From assembly GCF_000429025.1 (NCBI RefSeq), contig NZ_AUBB01000006.1, positions 310,001 to 374,000 on the forward strand: a stretch of 64,000 bases of DNA. The letters run 5' to 3'. Shown in pieces: positions 57,907-64,000 of the stretch. Position numbers and translations under genes: made by a program. Under the pieces are notes generated by a model. That model was not told the DNA's origin. It made no database searches and saw nothing but the letters and a program-made list of their open reading frames with translations. This stretch comes from Actinospineispora spinosispora DSM 44797. GTDB lineage: Bacteria > Actinomycetota > Actinomycetes > Mycobacteriales > Pseudonocardiaceae. Every line of letters begins with the position of its first letter. The stretch's first letter is position 1.

Positions 57907-60900
57907 CTAACGAGCCGCTTCGCGTAGCCGCTGGGAGATGACCGTGGTGATGCCGTCACCGCGCATGCTGACGCCGTAGAGGGCGTCGGCGACCTCCATG
58001 GTCGGCTTCTGGTGGGTGATGATGACCAGCTGCGACGTCTGGCGCAGCTCTTCGAGGAGGCCGATCAGCCTGCGCAGGTTGGTGTCGTCCAGCGCCGCCT
58101 CGATCTCGTCCATGACGTAGAACGGGGACGGGCGGGCCCGGAAGATCGCCACCAGCATGGCGACGGCGGTCAGCGACTTCTCGCCACCGGACAGCAGCGA
58201 CAGCCGCTTGATCTTCTTGCCCGGCGGACGGGCTTCGACCTCGACACCGGTGGTCAGCAGGTCGTCGGGGTCGGTCAGGATCAGCTTGCCCTCGCCGCCG
58301 GGGAACAGGGTGGCGAACACGATCTCGAACTCACGCGCCACGTCGGTGAACGCCGCCGCGAACACCTCGAGGATCTTCTCGTCCACCTCGCGTACGACGA
58401 TGAGCAGGTCGCGCCGGGTCGCCTTGAGGTCTTCCAGCTGGGTGGACAGGAACTTGTAGCGTTCCTCCAGCGCCGCGAACTCCTCCAGCGCGAGCGGGTT
58501 GACCTTGCCGAGCTGGTTGAGGTCGCGTTGTGCGCGCTGGGCGCGGCGTTCCTGGGCGGCGCGTTCGTAGGGCATCGACGGCGGCGCGACGACGTCCTCA
58601 CCGCGTTCCTTCGCCGCTTCGTACTCGGCCAGCTCCCCCGGTCCGGGAGGTACGTCCTGGTCGGGGCCGTACTCGCTGACCAGCTCTTCGAGCCCCATGC
58701 CGAAGTCGGAGGCGATCCTGGTCTCCAGCTGTTCGACACGCAGCCGGGACTGGGCGCGCAGGACCTCGTCGCGGTGCACGGTGTCGGTGAGCCGTTCCAG
58801 CTCGGCGGCGAGACGGCCGACCTGGGCCTTGACCTCACCGACGGCGACCTCACCGGAGTCCCGCGCCGCCTTGGCCGACTCACGTTCGGCGGCCGCGGTC
58901 TCCAGCGACAGCTCGATGTGGGTCAGCGCGGTCTCCCCCGCCGCGCGCACGGCTTCGGCGATCGCCGCTCCCCGTTCCCTGGAGGCACGCGCGGCGGCCA
59001 CCCGTTCCCTGGCGGCGCGCTCGGAGCTGGCCTGGCGGCGCAGCGACTCGGCCCGGCCGGCGATCGCACGGGCCCGTTCCTCCGCGGTGCGCAGCGCGAG
59101 GCGGGCTTCCATCTCGTGACCGCGCGCCTCGCTCAGCGCCTCGGCGGCTTCCTCCCGAATCTCGGTGTCCGGTTCGTCCTCGGTGGGTTCGTCCTGGGCC
59201 GCTTCGAGCCGCTGCTCGGCGTCCTCCAGGGCACCGAGCGCCTCGATCCGGCTGGTCTCGACGTCGTCGCGCTGACGTTGCAGCCGCTCGGCCTCCGCGC
59301 TCGCCGAACGGACCGCCTGGTCGGCGCGCCCGAGCCGTTGCGCGACGGCGGTCCGGCGGGCGTCGGCGGCGCTCTGTGCCTCCTGCGCCGCCTCCACGTC
59401 CGCGAGCCGGGCCGCCTCCTCGGCGCGCGCGCCGTCCAGCACCGCGCGCAGCCGTTCGAGCTGGGCGTCCGCGCGTTCGGACGCCTCGGAGGCCTCGTCG
59501 ATCGCGGCCTGGACCTCGATGGCGCTCTGGTTGTTGGTCGACCCGCCCAGCGCCCATCCGGCGCCGAACAGGTCGCCGTCCCTGGTCACCGCGCGCACCG
59601 ACGGTCGTTCGGCCATCATCGCGGCCACCGCACGTTCGGCGGCCTCGACATCGGGGACGACCACGACGTCGACGAGGGCACGCCGCAGCGCGGACCGCAG
59701 CTCCGCCGGCGCGTCGACCAGCTCGTCGGCCCACCGGGCATCGCTCGGCAGCGGCGGACGTCCCTGCTCGGGCCCGGTGTCGGCACCACCGACGACGATG
59801 CCGACGCGCCCCGCGCTGTCGTTCTTGAGCAGGTTCAACGCCTCGACGGCGTCGCCGGACGACGCCATCGCCACGCCTTCGGCGAGACCGCCGAGAGCGG
59901 CGGCCAGCGCGGCTTCGGCGCCGGGCTCGACCGTGACGAGACCGGCGAGCGAACCACGCAGACCCGGCAGCCGGTCCTTCGCGGCGAGGACGGCGGCAGC
60001 ACCGTCCTTGCGCTTCAGCCCGAGCGACAGCGCTTCGACGCGTCCCTTCCAGTGCGCCCGGTCGCGTTCCAGCGCCCGTTCCTCGGCGACCAGGTTCGCG
60101 ACCCGCTTCTTGGCATCCTCGTGGGCATCGACGGCGCCGCGCCCCCGGTGGTCCAGGCCCTCCTGGCCTTCCGGCCCGTCCTCCAGGGCGCCGTAGTCGG
60201 CCTGCAGCACGGACAGCTCGGCCTCGGCCGACTCGGTGCGGGCGCGCGCCTCGGCCAGGGCGGCGGACAGCCGCTCGATCTCCTCGGCGGTCGCGGCGGA
60301 CTTGCTGCGCAGCGCCTCCGCCCGGCCGGCGAGGGTTGCGAGGCCCGCTTTCCGGTCGGCGACGGCCCGTACGGCCGCAAGGTGCGCGCGCTCGGCGTCG
60401 GCAAGGGCCCGCTCGTACGCGGCCACGCTCTCGACGGTCTCGTTCAACGCACGCCGGGCCTCGACCACCTCGGAGACGAGCTGGTCCTCCTGCTCGGCGA
60501 TCGTCTCGGCCTCGGCCTCCAGCTCGTCGGGGTCCCGACCGCTGCCGCCCGCCTCGACCGGCTCGGACAGGTGTCTGCCGCGCTCGGCGGCGAGCCGGAC
60601 GGTCCCGCGCAGCCGTTCCTGCAGCGAGGACAGCCGGTACCAGGTCTCCTGCGCGCTGGTCAGCGCCGGCTGGGCGGCCGCGAGCTCGGCCTCCCGTCTG
60701 GCCAGCTCTTCACGCCCGGCGACGAGCAGCTCCTCGATCTCGGCACGCCGTGCCCTGGCGACCGCTTCGTCCGCCTCTTCCTTGGCCAGCCCGTCGCGCA
60801 GCGTGACCAGGTCGTCGGCGGCGAGACGCAGCCGCGAGTCCCGCAGCTCAGACTGCACCGTCTGGGCCCGTCTGGCGATCTCGGCCTGCTTGCCCAACGG

Positions 60901-61509
60901 CTTCAGCTGACGGCGCAGCTCACCGGTGAGGTCGGTCAGCCGGGTCAGGTTGGTCTGCATCGCGTCGAGCTTGCGCAGCGCCTTCTCTTTGCGCTTGCGG
61001 TGCTTGAGGACACCGGCGGCTTCCTCGACGAACGCCCGCCGGTCCTCCGGCTTCGCCGACAGGATCGCTTCGAGCTGCCCCTGTCCGACGACGACGTGCA
61101 TCTCGCGGCCGATACCGGAGTCGGACAGCAGCTCCTGGATGTCGAGCAGCCGGCAGGTGTTCCCGTTGATCTCGTACTCGCCCGCGCCGTCCCGGAACAT
61201 GCGCCGGGTGATCGAGACCTCGGAGTAGTCGATCGGCAGCGCGCCGTCGGTGTTGTCGATGGTCAGCGTGACCTCGGCCCGCCCGAGCGGCGGCCGACCG
61301 GCGGTCCCGGCGAAGATGACGTCTTCCATCTTGCCGCCGCGCAGCGCCTTCGCGCCCTGCTCACCGAGCACCCAGGTGATCGCGTCGACCACGTTGGACT
61401 TGCCGGAGCCGTTCGGCCCGACCACACACGTGATGCCCGGTTCGAGGCGCATTTCAGTTGCCGATGCGAAGGACTTGAAGCCCTTCATCGTCAGGCGTTT
61501 GAGATGCAC
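57907..61509 (-). CDS. smc: Chromosome segregation ATPase SMC
   Basis: 1200 residues, GTG start. N-terminal Walker A GPNGSGKSN (residues 31-39) and Q-loop region; two long Ala/Glu/Arg-rich coiled coils; hinge near residues 500-640 (LPGLRGSLAGLVTVEPGAEAALAAALG); C-terminal signature LSLLSGGEKSLTAVAML and Walker B FYVMDEIEAALDD. It organises and segregates the chromosome with ScpAB. Downstream of acylphosphatase, upstream of ftsY, as in mycobacteria. Confidence 0.97.
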   Translation of the reverse strand: MHLKRLTMKGFKSFASATEMRLEPGITCVVGPNGSGKSNVVDAITWVLGEQGAKALRGGKMEDVIFAGTAGRPPLGRAEVTLTIDNTDGALPIDYSEVSITRRMFRDGAGEYEINGNTCRLLDIQELLSDSGIGREMHVVVGQGQLEAILSAKPEDRRAFVEEAAGVLKHRKRKEKALRKLDAMQTNLTRLTDLTGELRRQLKPLGKQAEIARRAQTVQSELRDSRLRLAADDLVTLRDGLAKEEADEAVARARRAEIEELLVAGREELARREAELAAAQPALTSAQETWYRLSSLQERLRGTVRLAAERGRHLSEPVEAGGSGRDPDELEAEAETIAEQEDQLVSEVVEARRALNETVESVAAYERALADAERAHLAAVRAVADRKAGLATLAGRAEALRSKSAATAEEIERLSAALAEARARTESAEAELSVLQADYGALEDGPEGQEGLDHRGRGAVDAHEDAKKRVANLVAEERALERDRAHWKGRVEALSLGLKRKDGAAAVLAAKDRLPGLRGSLAGLVTVEPGAEAALAAALGGLAEGVAMASSGDAVEALNLLKNDSAGRVGIVVGGADTGPEQGRPPLPSDARWADELVDAPAELRSALRRALVDVVVVPDVEAAERAVAAMMAERPSVRAVTRDGDLFGAGWALGGSTNNQSAIEVQAAIDEASEASERADAQLERLRAVLDGARAEEAARLADVEAAQEAQSAADARRTAVAQRLGRADQAVRSASAEAERLQRQRDDVETSRIEALGALEDAEQRLEAAQDEPTEDEPDTEIREEAAEALSEARGHEMEARLALRTAEERARAIAGRAESLRRQASSERAARERVAAARASRERGAAIAEAVRAAGETALTHIELSLETAAAERESAKAARDSGEVAVGEVKAQVGRLAAELERLTDTVHRDEVLRAQSRLRVEQLETRIASDFGMGLEELVSEYGPDQDVPPGPGELAEYEAAKERGEDVVAPPSMPYERAAQERRAQRAQRDLNQLGKVNPLALEEFAALEERYKFLSTQLEDLKATRRDLLIVVREVDEKILEVFAAAFTDVAREFEIVFATLFPGGEGKLILTDPDDLLTTGVEVEARPPGKKIKRLSLLSGGEKSLTAVAMLVAIFRARPSPFYVMDEIEAALDDTNLRRLIGLLEELRQTSQLVIITHQKPTMEVADALYGVSMRGDGITTVISQRLREAAR

Positions 61510-61590
61510 GTCGCGGCCCCTCGAGATGTCTGTTTGGCCGCTCGGCCCCCGCGTCCTGTCAGACGAACTGCCTGAGGGTACTTGGGCGGC

Positions 61591-61875
61591 TCAGCGCTCG
61601 ATGAACGACGTCGGTTTACCGGTCGCCTCGCTCCAGCGTTCGACCACCTGGTCGACATGTCCCGGGGTCTCGCCACCACGCAATGCGGCGAGCAGGGACT
61701 CACACGCCTCACGAGTACCCTCCGCTACCACCTCGACGCGTCCGTCACGCAGGTTCGAGGCACTACCGACAAGATCCAGCTCCAGCGCCCTGGATCGCGT
61801 CCACCAGCGAAAACCAACCCCCTGGACACGACCGTGGACCCATGCTGTCAGCCGAATGGCTCTATCGTCGCGCAC
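61591..61875 (-). CDS. acyP: Acylphosphatase
   Basis: 94 residues from a GTG at 61875. VHGRVQGVGFRWWTRSRA carries the catalytic arginine, and SASNLRDGRVEVVAEG the catalytic asparagine. It hydrolyses acyl phosphates. The longer frame to 62328 overlaps the divergent CAP gene and is not used. Confidence 0.95.
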   Translation of the reverse strand: MRDDRAIRLTAWVHGRVQGVGFRWWTRSRALELDLVGSASNLRDGRVEVVAEGTREACESLLAALRGGETPGHVDQVVERWSEATGKPTSFIER

Positions 61876-61903
61876 GCTCCGCAGTCTGCTACTTTCACCC
61901 GCT

Positions 61904-62584
61904 GTGACCAAACCAGGGCCTCGATTAGTTCCCCTGCTGGCCGGAACCGGCTGCGGGGCCCTCGTCGCGGTCCTGATCGCCACGATCGGAGCGTCGGGTG
62001 CCGCGCCGGATCCGTCCGTCGCCCAGGACCAGTCCCAGTCGGTCGCCCTCGCCAGTCCCGCGCCCGCCGCGGGCCCGTTGCCCGGTACGGCGTTCCAGCC
62101 CGCGCCGCAGACCCAGCCGGCGCCGCAGGTGCAGCCGGCTCCCGCGTTGCCCCTGATCCCGGCGCCGCCCCCTCCGCCTCGTCCGAAGCCGCCCGACTCG
62201 CCCCAGGCGTCCGGGCAGGTGGGCGCGGTGCTGGCGTTGACGAACGCGCAGCGGGCGCGCGCGGGCTGCAAGCCGTTGCGGATGGACTCGCGGTTGAACA
62301 AGGCGGCCCAGCGACACAGCGCCGACATGGCGAGCGCCGGCTACTTCAGCCATGACGCGCCTGGCGGGGGTAACTACGAGACCCGGGAGATCGCCGCGGG
62401 TTATTCGGCGGACAAGACCGGTGGCGAGAACATCGCTCGTGGTCAGAAGGACGCCAAGACGGTCATGCGCGACTGGATGGGGTCGCCGCCACACCGCAAG
62501 AACATCCTGAACTGCCGGTTCACCACGATCGGGGTCGGGTATGTGGCCGACGGCCACTACTGGACCCAGAACTTCGGGTACTGA
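61904..62584 (+). CDS. Secreted CAP-domain (SCP-like) protein
   Basis: 226 residues from a GTG at 61904, 28 bases from the divergent acyP start; an ATG at 61856 is possible but lies inside acyP. A signal/anchor segment (LVPLLAGTGCGALVAVLIATIGASG) is followed by a Pro/Ala/Gln-rich linker and a CAP domain: VLALTNAQRARAGCKPLRMDSRLNKAAQRHSADMA, YFSHDAP, GENIARGQ, MGSPPHRKNILN and the closing GVGYVADGHYWTQNFG. CAP proteins bind sterols or lipids or cut peptides; role unknown here. Confidence 0.9.
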   Translation: MTKPGPRLVPLLAGTGCGALVAVLIATIGASGAAPDPSVAQDQSQSVALASPAPAAGPLPGTAFQPAPQTQPAPQVQPAPALPLIPAPPPPPRPKPPDSPQASGQVGAVLALTNAQRARAGCKPLRMDSRLNKAAQRHSADMASAGYFSHDAPGGGNYETREIAAGYSADKTGGENIARGQKDAKTVMRDWMGSPPHRKNILNCRFTTIGVGYVADGHYWTQNFGY

Positions 62585-62614
62585 GGGGTTCATCCCTCCG
62601 TCTGGTGCACTCGT

Positions 62615-63260
62615 ATCCCCGCTGGCTCGTCAGTGTGCTTGGCGTGGCGGGCCGGCCTCAACCCCCGGCTGACGCCGGCCTCGCGCAGGCTCCTGGTTGC
62701 ACGGGCTCGGGGGCGAGGTTTCAGGGTTGACCCCGACCCGCCACGCCAAGTGCCGGCCAGTATCGCGGGGGAAGGGGAAGCCCTGCGGCGCTTGGGTTGG
62801 TCACGGCTGCGCCGCGCCCCCCACGGTCTCCGGGTGCACCGCGCTTCGTTGTGTGCACGTGCCCGGTGCGCCCGAGGTCACCCCACCAGTCACACGCGTA
62901 ACACCCGGAGCGACTTCGCAGAGGCTCATGTCGCGTCGCACATGTTCCAACATCTGCGACGCAACACGTAGCTCTGCGAGGCGTGACAAAAGTGATCACA
63001 GAGACTCCTGGGACTACGCGCAACGCGCGAGGGCGCAGCCCGATGCGCAAAGAAAGCGCCATCGGCCCGCCACCACCTACGGCATGCACGCACACCTGCC
63101 CCATCCCCGCGATCCTGGCTAAGCACTTGGCGTGGCCGCCCGCTGTCAACCCTGAAACCTCGCCCCCGAACCCGCGCAACCAGGAACCCGCGCGAGGCCG
63201 GCGCCAGCCGGGGGTTGAGAGCGGGCGGCCACGCCAAGCACACTGAAAGCCAGCGGGGAT
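62615..63260. repeat. Large nested inverted repeat, two facing 160-base copies
   Basis: Left arm 62615 to about 62774 and right arm about 63098 to 63260 are inverted, diverged copies. Shared landmarks are ATCCCCGCTGGCT, CAGTGTGCTTGGCGTGG, CTCAACCCCCGGCTG, GAGGTTTCAGGGTTGA, CCACGCCAAGTGC and ATCGCGGGG. Each arm is itself bounded by CTTGGCGTGGC/GCCACGCCAAG. A partial extra copy of the end motif (GAAGCCAGCGGGGATGC) is at 63283-63299. The whole 720-base gap between the CAP and response-regulator genes shows no credible gene. Confidence 0.8.
62915..62981. repeat. Palindrome (family C, copy 2)
   Basis: GCGTCGCACATGTT pairs with AACATCTGCGACGC with one mismatch; outer CGCAGAG pairs with CTCTGCG. 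Its core is the same type as the palindrome at 46032 (GTCGCACA...TGTGCGAC). It sits in the loop of the large inverted repeat. Confidence 0.7.
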
Positions 63261-63307
63261 GCACCTGCCTGGCCAGGAACGAGAAGCCAGCGGGGATGCC
63301 CCCGAGG

Positions 63308-63988
63308 TCACTTCTCGAACCGATACCCCATCCCCGGCTCCGTGATCAAGTGCCGAGGCCGAGCAGGATCCGGCTCCAGCTTCCGCCGCAACTGCGCCAG
63401 ATACACCCGCAGGTAGTTGGTCTCCTTGCTGTAAGCAGGCCCCCACACCTCCCGAAGCAGCTGCTTCTGCCCGACCAACTTCCCCTCATTACGAACCAGC
63501 TGCTCCAGAATCCCCCACTCGGTAGGCGTCAGATGCACCTCGCTATCCCCCCGGATCACACGTTTGGCAGCAAGATCCACCGTGAAGGTCGACGAGGAGA
63601 CAACAGGATCCCCATCCACCTGACCAACGGTCGCCCGACGCACAGCAGCACGAAGCCGGGCGAGAAGCTCCGCCATCCCGAACGGCTTAGTGACGTAGTC
63701 GTCGGCACCCGCGTCCAACGCGTCGACCTTGTCCGTCGAGTCGGTGCGAGCGGACAGCACCACGATCGGCACCTGGGTCCAGCCGCGGAGCCCCGCGATG
63801 ACCTCCGTGCCGTCCAGGTCGGGCAGGCCCAGGTCGAGGACCACGACGTCGGGCTGGCCGTCGGCCGCCGCGCGCAGCGCTCCGGCTCCGTCCACGGCGG
63901 TCAGCACCTGGTAGCCGCGCGCCGTGAGGTTGATCCGCAACGCACGCAGGATCTGGGCGTCGTCGTCGACCACCAGCACCTTGGTCAC
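63308..63988 (-). CDS. kdpE: OmpR/KdpE-type response regulator
   Basis: 226 residues, GTG start. Receiver domain VLVVDDDAQILRALRINL with phospho-acceptor Asp52 (VVVLDLGLPDLDG) and Lys101 (YVTKPFG); C-terminal winged helix (LTPTEWGILEQLVRNEGKLVGQKQLLREVWGPAYSKETNYLRVYLAQLRRKLE) and the KdpE-like end HLITEPGMGYRFEK. It likely controls potassium uptake genes with KdpD. The start overlaps a TGA of an upstream frame that leaves the window after only a few codons and probably encodes the KdpD sensor. Confidence 0.92.
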   Translation of the reverse strand: MTKVLVVDDDAQILRALRINLTARGYQVLTAVDGAGALRAAADGQPDVVVLDLGLPDLDGTEVIAGLRGWTQVPIVVLSARTDSTDKVDALDAGADDYVTKPFGMAELLARLRAAVRRATVGQVDGDPVVSSSTFTVDLAAKRVIRGDSEVHLTPTEWGILEQLVRNEGKLVGQKQLLREVWGPAYSKETNYLRVYLAQLRRKLEPDPARPRHLITEPGMGYRFEK

Positions 63989-64000
63989 GCCAGCACCTCC

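Noticed and set aside
58012..61575. A 1187-codon open frame on the plus strand opposite smc
   Set aside because: It mirrors the Ala/Glu/Arg-rich smc gene in high-GC DNA, has no recognisable domain, and SMC on the other strand has all its motifs.
62615..63260. CRISPR array
   Set aside because: The repeats are inverted, diverged and about 160 bases long, not short direct repeats with regular spacers, and there are no cas genes.
62630..63446. Protein-coding genes in the gap between the CAP gene and kdpE
   Set aside because: Open frames exist on both strands but all cross the inverted repeats, are Arg/Cys/Pro-rich and differ between the two repeat copies.

Overview
The window is high-GC DNA dense with GTG starts and ATGA/GTGA stop-start overlaps, typical of an actinomycete. 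The run smc-ftsY-amtB-glnB-glnD-ffh-rpsP-khpA-rimM-trmD-rplS-lepB-rnhB-DUF2469-yraN-comM-dprA-xerC-rpsB-tsf-pyrH-frr-cdsA-rlmN (read on the minus strand) is the order known from Mycobacterium and relatives. A WhiG-type sigma factor beside rpsB, as in Streptomyces, points to a filamentous or sporulating lineage, perhaps Pseudonocardiales. The genus is an inference. I saw no tRNA, rRNA, CRISPR array, transposase or prophage gene.

Layout. (1) 1-3529, plus strand: the 3' end of a nucleobase (NCS1-type) permease with a cysteine-rich tail, a cysteine hydrolase, a GntR regulator, an amidase-signature hydrolase and a 64-residue protein; probably a nitrogen-scavenging (ureide or biuret-like) operon. 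(2) 3604-10809: a KdgR-like IclR regulator divergent from six overlapping genes (KDPG aldolase, KDG kinase, MFS acid-sugar transporter, zinc dehydrogenase, mannonate dehydratase, mannitol-dehydrogenase family reductase). Together they can take an aldonate such as L-gulonate, or D-mannonate, to pyruvate and glyceraldehyde-3-phosphate. (3) 10973-18920: xylulokinase, a lipoprotein, and a LacI regulator divergent from a polyol-type ABC importer. (4) 18978-26703: small redox and regulatory units (FMN reductase/YceI/TetR; TetR/aldo-keto reductase; secreted esterase; Rieske lipoprotein; methyltransferase), with rlmN inside. (5) 26714-61875: the housekeeping block for translation, secretion (lepB, ffh, ftsY), nitrogen sensing (two amtB-PII pairs and glnD) and chromosome segregation (smc). 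It is interrupted by a LysR/EamA pair between rimM and trmD. (6) 61904-64000: a CAP-domain secreted protein, a large nested inverted-repeat region, and a KdpE-like response regulator.

The non-coding DNA is unusually rich in palindromes. Three families occur at least twice each: 18927 and 43646; 3543 and 49664; 46032 and 62915. There are also long imperfect hairpins at 10867-10966, 48840-49002 and 62615-63260 and a hairpin-dense 850-base gap at 55665-56518. Several palindromes contain the stop codons of flanking convergent genes and probably act as bidirectional terminators.

The most unusual protein is the signal peptidase LepB, which carries a disordered N-terminal extension of about 570 residues with RHG and NG repeats. 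No clear new defence or biosynthetic system is visible. The best leads are the LepB tail, the nested palindromes, the cysteine-rich permease tail and the twin PII-AmtB modules.
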